DNA of 14,000 bases from JBGTKH01 sp041744735 (GTDB taxonomy: Bacteria; Planctomycetota; Planctomycetia; Pirellulales; Pirellulaceae): contig JBGTKH010000380.1 in NCBI GenBank assembly GCA_041744735.1, positions 1 to 14,000 on the forward strand. Reading direction: 5' to 3'. A program made the translations under genes and the position numbers. Within the stretch, counting starts at the first letter, position 1. Every line of letters begins with the position of its first letter. Positions 6,826 to 13,380 of this stretch are shown here, piece by piece. The notes below the pieces were generated by a model that was not told the origin of the DNA, made no database searches, and saw nothing but the letters and a program-made list of their open reading frames with translations.

Positions 6826-7629
6826 TTAGGTCATTTTTCCAATGATCCAATCGCCCAGCGACGGCCACAGTTGGGAAATCGCCAGCAGCAGTTTGGCTTT
6901 GGCCGGCACCACGAGTTCCGGGCGGCGGCGCTCGCAGGCGCGGAGGATTTGGCCAGCCAGCTTGTCGACCGGGATGCCTTTCAGCTTCACACCTCCGCCC
7001 GGCTGGCGTGCGGAGTCGGGTAGGTCGCGAGATTGTTGGTCGTACCGCTGCCCTGCGTCTTCGCGGGCGATGGGGCCGGGGCAAACCAGCAGCACATGCA
7101 CACCCTGCGGTCCCAATTCATAACGCAGTTGCTGTGAGAACGCGGCCACGGGAAACTTGCTGGCCGCGTACGCTCCCAAGTAACGCGAAACGGTCTTGGA
7201 CGCCAGCGAGCCGATGTTCACCAAATGGCCCTTCGAGCGAATCAAGTGCGACGCGGCGGCTTGCGTACAGCGGACCTGTGAAAGAAAGTTCAATTCCCAC
7301 AATTCGCGAAACTCATCCGGCGAAGTCGCCAGCGCTTCGCCGCGTGTCGACCGGCCCGCGTTATTCACCAGCACGTCCAGCCGCCCGAACTCGTCGTTGA
7401 CCCGCGCAAAAAGCGATTCGACTTGTTGCTGTTGTGTGACGTCGGCAGCCATCGCTGTTACCGAACAACCGGCGGTACTCATTTGCTGCGAGACTGTTTC
7501 GAGCTTCTGCGCATCTCGCGCCGCAATGACAACCTTGGCGCCGCGTGTCGCGAATGCAGAAGCGATCGCGCGCCCCAATCCCGCGGAACCGCCCGTCACC
7601 AGCACAACCTTATCTCGCCAGTAGTCCAT
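6826..7629 (-). CDS. Short-chain dehydrogenase/reductase (SDR)
   Basis: 267 residues. TGGSAGLG at 12-19 binds the cofactor, NNAG is at 89-92, the catalytic Ser is at 141, and YAASK gives Tyr154 and Lys158, the usual 13-residue spacing from the Ser. AARD after the second strand suggests an NADP(H) preference. CPGPI (183-187) fits the PG motif after the fifth strand. After residue 190 there is a long polar insertion rich in Gln, Arg and Asp, then VVPAKAKLLLAISQLWPSLGDWIIG, an amphipathic or weakly hydrophobic C-terminus seen in SDRs of lipid or retinol-type metabolism; membrane association is possible. The substrate cannot be told. The start codon is the ATG at 7629. It converges on the other SDR; the two proteins are clearly different and not a recent duplication. 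Confidence 0.87.
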   Translation of the reverse strand: MDYWRDKVVLVTGGSAGLGRAIASAFATRGAKVVIAARDAQKLETVSQQMSTAGCSVTAMAADVTQQQQVESLFARVNDEFGRLDVLVNNAGRSTRGEALATSPDEFRELWELNFLSQVRCTQAAASHLIRSKGHLVNIGSLASKTVSRYLGAYAASKFPVAAFSQQLRYELGPQGVHVLLVCPGPIAREDAGQRYDQQSRDLPDSARQPGGGVKLKGIPVDKLAGQILRACERRRPELVVPAKAKLLLAISQLWPSLGDWIIGKMT

Positions 7630-7649
7630 CTCGAAGCAACTTCGGCCAC

Positions 7650-8099
7650 TCAGCCGACAAGCGGCAAGGCAACGTCGGACATCCAGAATCGCTTCAGGTC
7701 TCTGACCAGCGTGAGAAATTTGGCGATGTCCACCGGCTTGGTCATGTAGCCGTCGACATTTAGCAGTTGGCTCCTAAGCCGATCCTCATGGTCTTGGGAT
7801 GCGGTCAGGATCACGACGGGAATGCTGGACATGTCTAAATCCGCTTTGACCTCGATCAGCACGTCGCGGCCGTCCTTCAGCGGCAATTCCAGGTCAAGCA
7901 GAATCAAGTCCGGCCGCGGCGCACGGGCGAAGCGACCCTGCTGATTGAGAAACTCCATTGCCTCGATGCCGTTGCGGACTAGCGTCAAGCGATGTTTCAC
8001 GCGCCCGATTTTCAACGCCTCGATGGCCAGCCGCGCATCGGCCAGATTGTCCTCGATCAACAGGATTTCCATCGGTCGGCCACCGGTGTCTGTGCTCAT
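7650..8099 (-). CDS. Single-domain response regulator (Rcp1-like receiver)
   Basis: 149 residues from the ATG at 8099; an upstream ATG at 8147 would add a short Leu-rich leader and is less likely. The whole protein is one receiver domain: ILLIEDN with the acidic pair Glu16/Asp17, LILLDLELP with the phospho-accepting Asp69, ILTAS with Thr99, and the Lys121-Pro122 pair in GYMTKPVD. There is no DNA-binding output domain, so it probably passes a phosphoryl signal by protein contact. The IEDNxxDxRL start and the long loop before LILLDL resemble the Rcp1-type regulators that partner with phytochrome-like or PAS histidine kinases. No kinase lies in the window. The hemerythrin-like gene ends 56 bases upstream in the same direction, so the two may be cotranscribed. 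Confidence 0.88.
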   Translation of the reverse strand: MSTDTGGRPMEILLIEDNLADARLAIEALKIGRVKHRLTLVRNGIEAMEFLNQQGRFARAPRPDLILLDLELPLKDGRDVLIEVKADLDMSSIPVVILTASQDHEDRLRSQLLNVDGYMTKPVDIAKFLTLVRDLKRFWMSDVALPLVG

Positions 8100-8155
8100 T
8101 GTCAGCTCTCGCTGATAGAGGAGAGGAATAGTCAACAGCAGAAGCAAACAGGCCC

Positions 8156-8635
8156 CTAATCACCCACGCCGATATCGTCGTCAAGCGCCTGAAGAATCAT
8201 TTCGTTTTCGCGCGCGTCGTGATCCTGAAATCGGCGATAGAATGCGTTGAATCTTTCAGCCAGCCGCCGCACCGCAATCGGCGGCGTCTCGCCATATTGC
8301 AGCCGTTCGGCATCTTCGACCAAATCACAGGCTTCGACAAACAGGCCGCCATGTTCGGCCCGCAGTTCATTGGCTTGCCGAGTCAGCCGTGGAGCCACGG
8401 ACACCGCATCCTCGAAATAGCCGAACGCCTCTTCCAGTGAAAAGTGCATGGCCAAACGGTCCCGCAGGCCCTGTACCAATTCCGCCAACTGCCGAGGCGG
8501 CGCATGCACGCGGTCGGGCCGCGAAAACAGCGTCGCCGCGCGTTGCAGCAACTCGTGAAGTTCGCGGTTGTCTTCCTTAATCTCCATCAGGAAGGCCGCG
8601 TTGACCGTAAGTGTACCTGTGGCTGTTGCCATCAT
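8156..8635 (-). CDS. Hemerythrin-like (HHE) domain protein
   Basis: 159 residues, predicted nearly all helical. The likely metal ligands of a hemerythrin-type di-iron site are His27, the pair His64-x3-Glu68 (HFSLEE), His95 (AEHGGL) and the pair His139-x3-Glu143 (DHDAREN). The HxxxE and H...HxxxE spacing follows the HHE family, although one of the two histidines usually found near the third helix is not obvious. Such proteins bind O2, NO or iron and often serve as redox or oxygen sensors. The start is an ATG at 8635 with a good AAGGAG four bases upstream; a second ATG follows directly. The gene lies just upstream of a single-domain response regulator, which hints at a shared sensory pathway. 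Confidence in the family is moderate, as it rests on motif spacing alone. Confidence 0.65.
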   Translation of the reverse strand: MMATATGTLTVNAAFLMEIKEDNRELHELLQRAATLFSRPDRVHAPPRQLAELVQGLRDRLAMHFSLEEAFGYFEDAVSVAPRLTRQANELRAEHGGLFVEACDLVEDAERLQYGETPPIAVRRLAERFNAFYRRFQDHDARENEMILQALDDDIGVGD

Positions 8636-8899
8636 GTTGCTCCTTCATGGCCTCCAATCTCGGCGATGCGGTGCCCCGAGTTGGGGCGAAGCTGCTGCGA
8701 CACGAACCTGCCGCAGCAGCCCATAAATTATAGTCCCCTTGCGTTGCCGACGAATCCAGAGAGGTGTACCGCGCGATTGCCGGCGAACACGATCAGTGGA
8801 ATCATCTTAGCAAAAGGTTTTCACAACGTCAAAGAATTGTGACGGATTTTTGTCATGAGCAGGGGAGAGCCGGTCGGACGACACGCATTCAAAGGGAAT
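8636..8899. other. Intergenic spacer, no feature seen
   Basis: Between two leftward genes (hemerythrin-like and DUF6174-like). I see no credible gene, hairpin or terminator. It presumably holds the promoter of the hemerythrin-like gene. An AT-rich patch (CATAAATTATAG, 8723-8734) lies about 90 bases upstream of its start and could be a -10 region. Confidence 0.4.
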
Positions 8900-9580
8900 T
8901 CACGGGCCGTACGCACCGGCCCGCCAGGGGCGTATCGGCTTCGCCTGGCTCGCGCCGATTGCGACTTCGGTTGCCGATGTCTGTTCATCATTTTGCCCCT
9001 CCATGATTCTGCTGCCTCCATCTTGCTGCCGAATCACCGTGAACTCCGTCACCTCCCAAGAGACTTCCATGTCCGTGCCCCATTGAATGCGGTGATAGCT
9101 CTGAGGATAACCGTACTCGGGATCAAATTGGCCGAACAAAGTCAGCCGCGGCGTATCGGGATCAGCGTTGCCGGATGCGACCCTCTGCACGTTTTCTACG
9201 TCGCGGCGCATGGTGGCAAACATGCCGGGCACGCTCCAGGTGTCGAACGTGCGGCGCTGAGTTAGCGGCGATCCATTGCGCGCGGCCGACAATACTTCAC
9301 CTTGTCGTACTTCGACGCGATAGGTGGCCGGCTGCGGGCCCGAGACTTTCACTTCCAAGTTGTAATCGGCCGGCCCGTGTTGCCGCCAACGCTGCTGAGC
9401 CTGTTCGAACGCTTCGTCCGTAATCGTCGGCCATCGGTTTGAGCGGACCACGGCCACCACGATCAGCACGCCGGCAACTCCCACGATCGTTCCCAGAAAC
9501 GCCGCCAACAGCAACGACAACCTGCGCAGCGTCTTTCGCGCGCGGCCGGCGTCGGAAGAAGTGGCGTGCGGTTCGTCCAT
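8900..9580 (-). CDS. DUF6174-like membrane-anchored protein
   Basis: 226 residues. A basic N-terminus (Arg-Lys-x2-Arg-Arg) leads into one membrane helix at about 21-45, so the rest is probably outside the cytoplasm. The soluble part follows the DUF6174 pattern: Trp-Arg-Gln-His-Gly-Pro-Ala-Asp-Tyr (65-73), a strand pair with TYRVEVRQGEV, FDTW (112-115), a MFATMRRDVE helix, and FDPEYGYPQ (152-160), which is the most typical motif. The C-terminal 40 residues are polar and of low complexity. The family has no known activity; proteins of this type are small secreted or lipoprotein-like domains. The gene is divergent from pyruvate kinase, and the 183-base gap between their starts holds one hairpin repeat. 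Confidence 0.72.
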   Translation of the reverse strand: MDEPHATSSDAGRARKTLRRLSLLLAAFLGTIVGVAGVLIVVAVVRSNRWPTITDEAFEQAQQRWRQHGPADYNLEVKVSGPQPATYRVEVRQGEVLSAARNGSPLTQRRTFDTWSVPGMFATMRRDVENVQRVASGNADPDTPRLTLFGQFDPEYGYPQSYHRIQWGTDMEVSWEVTEFTVIRQQDGGSRIMEGQNDEQTSATEVAIGASQAKPIRPWRAGAYGP

Positions 9581-9656
9581 CCGTGTACTGGCGATTGGGT
9601 CAGGTGCGGAAAGTCGCGGCTCTTGCTATAACAACAGCGTCGATAATCGTCGGGTG

Positions 9657-9675
9657 GGCACGTTTCCAACGTGCC
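9657..9675. repeat. Hairpin repeat B4 (8-bp stem, TCC loop)
   Basis: Perfect inverted repeat GGCACGTT/AACGTGCC with a TCC loop, in the gap before pyruvate kinase. The stem differs from that of 5752-5770, but the three-base loop and overall size are the same. Confidence 0.65.
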
Positions 9676-9763
9676 TTAGGCGGTGAAGATCCGAACGTCG
9701 GCAGATTCTTAATCCGCGTAACAATTGTCGTCCACCAACATCTTCCCGTCAACGCACAAGACT

Positions 9764-11209
9764 ATGTCCCACACCGAACCCTTTCAGCACCGCACGCGCA
9801 CCAAGACCGTGGCCACTGTCGGCCCGGCGTGCCGCCATCCCGAAATGCTCGCCGCTTTGATTCAGGCGGGCGTCGACGTGTTCCGCGTCAACATGGCTCA
9901 CGGCAGCCGATCCGAACACGAACAGGTCGTAGCCGCCGTCCGCCAAGCCAGCGCCGACGCCGGCCGCCCGATCGCGATCCTCGTCGATTTGGCCGGTCCG
10001 AAGATTCGCTTGGGCGAGTTGTTTCAAGACCCGACGGAGTGCGCCGTCGGCGCTGAATATGTCTTTGTACGAGGCACGAAAGCGTCGCATGCTCACGAAC
10101 TGGTCAGTAACTACGAACGGCTGATCGACGAACTTTCGCCCGACAACGCCGTAATGCTGGCCGACGGCACGGTCAGCATGACGGTGCTCGACAAACAGTT
10201 GGATTCGGTGCGTTGCTGCGTAACCGGCGGCGGCACGATCCGCAGCCGGCAAGGCATCAACCTGCCCGGCGCCAAATTGAGCGTTCCGGCAATGAGCGAC
10301 GACGACTTGGACAACGCCGTGTGGGCCGCGACCAGCGAGATCGATTTTGTCAGCCTCAGCTTCGTCCGCACGCCCACCGAGATTCGGCAGTTGAAAGAAC
10401 TGTTGCGTTCGCACGGCTCGCGGGCGTTGGTGATCGCCAAGATCGAGAAGCGCGAGGCGTTGGAGAACTTGGAAGAGATCGTCGCGGCCACCGACGCCGT
10501 GATGGTGGCCCGCGGCGATTTGGGAGTCGAGATCGACGTCTCGCAAACGCCCGTCATGCAGAAGCGCATCATCGCCACGTGCACGCGGTTGCGGCGGCCC
10601 GTGATCGTGGCCACGCAGATGCTCGACAGCATGCATCACTCGCGCCGCCCCACGCGGGCCGAAGTCAGTGACGTGGCTAACGCGATATTGGACGGCGCCG
10701 ATGCCTGTATGCTTTCCGGTGAAACAGCCATCGGCCAGTACCCGCGCGAAGCGGTCGAGATGATGAATCGCATCATGCGCTCGACCGAACAGGAGTTGCA
10801 GGACACGGCGACCTCTGCCGCTTCCCCAGCGCCGGCCAGAGACGTGCATCCGATCACGTTGGCCGTTACCTACGGCGCCGCGCAGATCGCCGAACATCTG
10901 GATGCCAAGCTGGTGGTCATCTCCACGCGCAGCGGCGCCACCGCGCGGGTCAAAGCCAAACAGCGCGACTTCATTCCCACGATCGGCGTCAGCGACAGCG
11001 AAGCCACTCTACGGCAAATGTGTTTGTACTGGGGCATCACGCCGCTGCCCGGCGCCCCGGTGCACGACGGCCCACAACTGCGCCAGTTCATCGACGACTG
11101 GGGCCGCGCCGACGGCTGCATCACCCGCGGCGACTGCGTCGTCTTCGTCACCGGCTCCGAATTCGTCCCCAAAGCGCACAATCTGGTCATCGTGCATGAG
11201 GTGGAGTGA
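9764..11209 (+). CDS. pyk: Pyruvate kinase
   Basis: 481 residues from the ATG at 9764 (a TTG at 9725 would add 13 unlikely residues). The enzyme converts phosphoenolpyruvate and ADP to pyruvate and ATP, the last step of glycolysis, in the cytoplasm. The TIM-barrel opens with RTKTVATVGPAC; FRVNMAHGS (40-48) carries the Arg and Asn that bind phosphate and cation, with Ala in place of the usual Ser before His. DLAGPKIRLG (75-84) has Lys at the position that is Glu in K+-dependent enzymes and Leu after the Asp, a pattern reported for K+-independent pyruvate kinases. The catalytic Lys226 is in AKIEKREALEN; MVARGDLGVE (247-256) and ATQMLDSM (283-290) are the signature metal- and substrate-binding motifs. 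The C-terminal domain (from about 355) is complete. It is not in an obvious operon. Confidence 0.96.
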   Translation: MSHTEPFQHRTRTKTVATVGPACRHPEMLAALIQAGVDVFRVNMAHGSRSEHEQVVAAVRQASADAGRPIAILVDLAGPKIRLGELFQDPTECAVGAEYVFVRGTKASHAHELVSNYERLIDELSPDNAVMLADGTVSMTVLDKQLDSVRCCVTGGGTIRSRQGINLPGAKLSVPAMSDDDLDNAVWAATSEIDFVSLSFVRTPTEIRQLKELLRSHGSRALVIAKIEKREALENLEEIVAATDAVMVARGDLGVEIDVSQTPVMQKRIIATCTRLRRPVIVATQMLDSMHHSRRPTRAEVSDVANAILDGADACMLSGETAIGQYPREAVEMMNRIMRSTEQELQDTATSAASPAPARDVHPITLAVTYGAAQIAEHLDAKLVVISTRSGATARVKAKQRDFIPTIGVSDSEATLRQMCLYWGITPLPGAPVHDGPQLRQFIDDWGRADGCITRGDCVVFVTGSEFVPKAHNLVIVHEVE

Positions 11210-11404
11210 CGGGATTTTGGTTTGTCGCGATTCGCTCTTCTCGATTCGAAAGGCCGTTTTCTTTGTGGAGCGAAGAAGATAAACTTCGCAAATGGCTCAT
11301 GGAAACTTCCTAGAATCGCGTTTTACTTCATATTCCCATTGTAACCGTCCGTCCAAGAAATCTCTTGCTTCGCGTGGCGTGGATTCAAACAGCTCGTCCT
11401 TGTT
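11210..11404. other. Convergent spacer, no feature seen
   Basis: 195 bases between the pyruvate kinase stop and the stop codon of the DUF1501 remnant. I see no strong hairpin with a T-run and no credible gene. Confidence 0.4.
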
Positions 11405-11749
11405 TCAAATCAACTCGCGAATCGGTTCGCCCGTGGGGAGGATCGGGAAGGGGCGGTTGGATTGGTCGTGGTAGAGGTGCGCGGGGTTGATGCCGAAGCG
11501 GTGGTAGATGGTGGCCAGCCGGCAGTTGCTGTCCAGCACGCGCTCGATGGGCTCTTCGGCTTTCGAACTGGTGGAGCCGATCACTTGGCCCATCTTTAGA
11601 CCGCCGCCGGAGAGGAAGACGCTCATGGCCCGCGACCAGTGATCGCGGCCCGGGCGGCCGCTGGAGTCTTGGTTTCGAATCAGCGGCGTGCGGCCGAACT
11701 CGCCGCAGAAAATCACGAGCACGTGTCCTAGCGGGTTGCGATAGATCAT
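11405..11749 (-). pseudogene. 3' remnant of a DUF1501 protein gene
   Basis: The last ~115 codons match the C-terminus of DUF1501 proteins: VIFCGEFGRTP, then GRDHW, a hydrophobic MSVFLSGGGLKMGQVIGST, and LATIYHRFGINPAHLYHD followed by the family's usual RPFPILPTGEPIREL end. Full-length DUF1501 proteins have about 400-480 residues and start with a Tat-type signal; they are abundant in planctomycetes, usually next to DUF1553/DUF1549 genes, and their role is unclear. Here the frame continues upstream without a stop, but similarity ends near 11750-11765, where the sequence becomes the spacer and variable gene of the retroelement read out of frame. The ATG at 11749 has no convincing ribosome-binding site. 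The gene appears to have lost its 5' part, probably when the retroelement cassette arrived. The other part, if it survives, should lie beyond the right end. Confidence 0.75.
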
Positions 11750-11776
11750 CTCTTGGTTGCGCCTGCCAAATCGGGA

Positions 11777-11804
11777 TTTTTTTTCGCGCGCCGCTGCGCG
11801 GCGC
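11777..11804. repeat. T-run plus GC hairpin at the cassette edge
   Basis: Eight T (11777-11784) precede a perfect 7-bp hairpin GCGCCGC/GCGGCGC with a TGC loop (11788-11804). It lies between the DUF1501 remnant and the stop codon of the variable gene, 53 bases past that stop. On the - strand the hairpin is followed by A rather than T, so it is not an intrinsic terminator for the variable gene. DGRs often have a GC-rich hairpin downstream of the variable repeat that aids homing, but usually much closer than this. Confidence 0.5.
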
Positions 11805-11856
11805 AGGGGATAAGGGGAAAAGTGGAAAAGCAGCAAAGCAGTCAGGCTACCAAGTT

Positions 11857-13140
11857 CTAAGTTCTCGCCACACGAAAACCGACGTAGTAGAAGCGGTTCA
11901 CGGGAAGGTCGGTGACGCGGAACGCGGACCGGCAGAGCCGCGGGCTGAGGACCCACGAGCCGCCACGCAACACGCGGCCCACTCCGGATTCGGGACCGGT
12001 TGGATCCGTTTGGCGATTGGACGTATACGGGCCGAACCAATCCTGGCACCACTCCCAGACGTTGCCGTGCACGTCGTGCAGGCCCCAAGGATTCGCCGGT
12101 TTCTCTCCCACAGGATGCGTCGTGCCAGCGGAATTGGAGCTGTACCACGCGAACTCAGCCAGCGGCTTCTCGTCCTCGCCGAACCACCAGCGTGTCGTCG
12201 TACCGGCGCGGCAGGCGAATTCCCACTCGGCCTCGGTCGGCAAGCGATAGCCATTGCCTCCGGCGATTTGCACCCGCTCGCCTTCGGCCGCGTAGAACGG
12301 CGTCAGTTGCTCGCGCTCGCTCAGGCGATTACAAAATGCGACTGCGTCAAACCACGTTACCGTCTCCACCGGCCGACGCCCGTCGCCAGTGAAATGGCTG
12401 GGATTGTTGCCGACCACCTGTTGGTACTCGTCTTGCGTCACCGGATAGACGCCCAAGTAAAAACCCTTCGTCAATTCCACTTCGCGCTGCGGACCTTCGT
12501 CGTCACAACGTTTCGGCTCATTCTCCGGCGAACCCATCATAAACCGTCCCGCCGGAATCGCGGCCAGCTTCATGCCGAGGCTGTTGGTGATGATGTTTCC
12601 GGGCGTCGTGACCCGATCACGCTGGGAGCGATCCACGGGCGGCGTCACAGGCGGCCGCTGTAGCACGGGTGCCGACAATGTCTGTTCGAGCCGCTGCACC
12701 AGCGAGTCGAGTTGGTGAGAAAACATCGGGCCGGGGCGGACTTCAAAGGCGTTGCGTCGTGCCAGGCGGCGCAGGCACTCGGGCAGTTGATCGGCCCGCG
12801 GCAGTGCAGCGCCTTCGACCAATACGGGTACCACGGGTATGTTTCGCTCGAGCGCCGCGGAAATCTCGATCCGCACGAAGTCGTCGTCCAGGTCTAACCG
12901 CCGCCGGCCCTGTTCGTCCGCGATGTTCAGCCACTGTCGGCCGATGACCGCCACCAGCACGTCGCAGGCTTGAACCTGTTCGGTCAGGAACAGATGAAAA
13001 TCGATGCCCAGCGGAATCGAAGCGACGTCGAAGAAGACTTGATCCGCGCCGAATCGCTGGATCAGCCGTTCGCAAATGACGTGCGCAGCCGTGGCCTCGT
13101 CGAGACGCCGATACGAAATGAAAAACTTACGCTGGCCCAT
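11857..13140 (-). CDS. DGR variable protein: TIR domain fused to FGE-sulfatase/C-type lectin fold
   Basis: 427 residues. Residues 1-155 form a TIR domain: KFFISYRR (first strand), VFFDVASIPLGIDF (BB-loop region), CDVLVAVIGRQW (59-70) and DDFVRIEISAAL with Glu92, which sits where NAD-cleaving TIR domains carry their catalytic Glu. A Pro-rich linker (158-180) leads to an FGE-sulfatase domain (185-427): IPAGRFMMGS, PVETVTWFDAVAFCN, YRLPTEAEWEFACRAGT, NPWGLHDVHGNVWEWCQDW and RVLRGGSW...GFRVA. Codons 388-426 are the variable repeat; 15 of 16 adenine-bearing core template codons encode another residue here. The paired active-site Cys of true formylglycine-generating enzymes is not visible, so the domain is read as a binding scaffold. 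The ATG has GGAG five bases upstream. Predicted role: diversified ligand binding coupled to TIR signalling or NAD depletion; that coupling is inference. Confidence 0.92.
   Translation of the reverse strand: MGQRKFFISYRRLDEATAAHVICERLIQRFGADQVFFDVASIPLGIDFHLFLTEQVQACDVLVAVIGRQWLNIADEQGRRRLDLDDDFVRIEISAALERNIPVVPVLVEGAALPRADQLPECLRRLARRNAFEVRPGPMFSHQLDSLVQRLEQTLSAPVLQRPPVTPPVDRSQRDRVTTPGNIITNSLGMKLAAIPAGRFMMGSPENEPKRCDDEGPQREVELTKGFYLGVYPVTQDEYQQVVGNNPSHFTGDGRRPVETVTWFDAVAFCNRLSEREQLTPFYAAEGERVQIAGGNGYRLPTEAEWEFACRAGTTTRWWFGEDEKPLAEFAWYSSNSAGTTHPVGEKPANPWGLHDVHGNVWEWCQDWFGPYTSNRQTDPTGPESGVGRVLRGGSWVLSPRLCRSAFRVTDLPVNRFYYVGFRVART
11865..11979 (-). repeat. DGR variable repeat (VR)
   Basis: Aligns without gaps to the template repeat at 13381-13495 over 115 bp. 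There are 21 mismatches, all at positions where the template has A on the coding (-) strand: 12 become T, 6 become G and 3 become C. The other 86 non-adenine positions are identical, and 8 of 29 template adenines are unchanged. It covers codons 388-426 of the TIR-FGE protein; changed residues are 397-399, 401, 402, 407, 409-412, 414 and 417-420. Its 3' end (11865-11882) is unchanged and is the likely initiation-of-mutagenic-homing region. Confidence 0.95.
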
Positions 13141-13380
13141 GTCCGCTCCGCTAAATCAAAACGAATCACGTCAGATCGAAAAACGGAACTCGGCCGGACG
13201 TTCGATCCTTGCGGCCTACCAGCCCGGCCGAGTTCCTTGGCGATTTGGCCCGGCTACAAGTATGACAGCCGAACACAGGACGCGGGACTGAACTTTGCAC
13301 CTGGCGCACTCCCGGCGGGATTCCTTGTGGGCCGCCCGGCGGTTCCGGCGCTGCGGACTCGGTGGCCCGCTGCAAAGTGC
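13141..13380 (-). ncRNA. Spacer between template repeat and target gene; 3' part of template RNA
   Basis: 240 bases with no supported protein gene; short open frames here lack family similarity. The template RNA of DGRs normally extends past the template repeat, and this stretch lies directly downstream of it. It ends in a strong hairpin with a T-run (13179-13236), so a template transcript starting at or before the RT gene would probably stop there. The last ~38 bases before the target ATG hold the GGAG ribosome-binding site and possibly part of a promoter. Confidence 0.5.
13179..13236 (-). terminator. Intrinsic terminator between template repeat and target gene
   Basis: Perfect 13-bp inverted repeat: CCGGCCGAGTTCC (13224-13236 on + strand) pairs with GGAACTCGGCCGG (13185-13197), with a 26-base loop. 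On the - strand the stem is followed by G and then five T (13179-13183). The stem plus T-run fits a rho-independent terminator for leftward transcription. The loop is larger than usual, so a role as a structured element of the template RNA is an alternative. Confidence 0.7.

Noticed and set aside
6826..7629. Recent tandem duplication of the two SDR genes
   Set aside because: The two proteins differ in length, motif details and C-terminus and are convergent; they share only family-level similarity.
9749..10897. Long - strand open frame (382 codons) opposite pyruvate kinase
   Set aside because: It is antisense to a well-conserved gene, rich in His, Arg and Gly as expected from a GC-rich complementary strand, and has no recognisable domain.
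11777..11804. Intrinsic terminator of the variable gene
   Set aside because: On the transcribed strand the hairpin is followed by A rather than T; the T-run is on the opposite side.
11405..12148. A 247-residue open frame that joins the DUF1501 end to an upstream basic region
   Set aside because: The upstream half is an out-of-frame reading of the TIR-FGE gene and the spacer; only about the last 115 codons resemble DUF1501.
11857..13140. Annotation of the target as an active formylglycine-generating enzyme or sulfatase-modifying factor
   Set aside because: The paired catalytic Cys pattern is not visible, the C-terminal core is the hypervariable repeat, and the protein has a TIR domain; a binding scaffold is the better reading.
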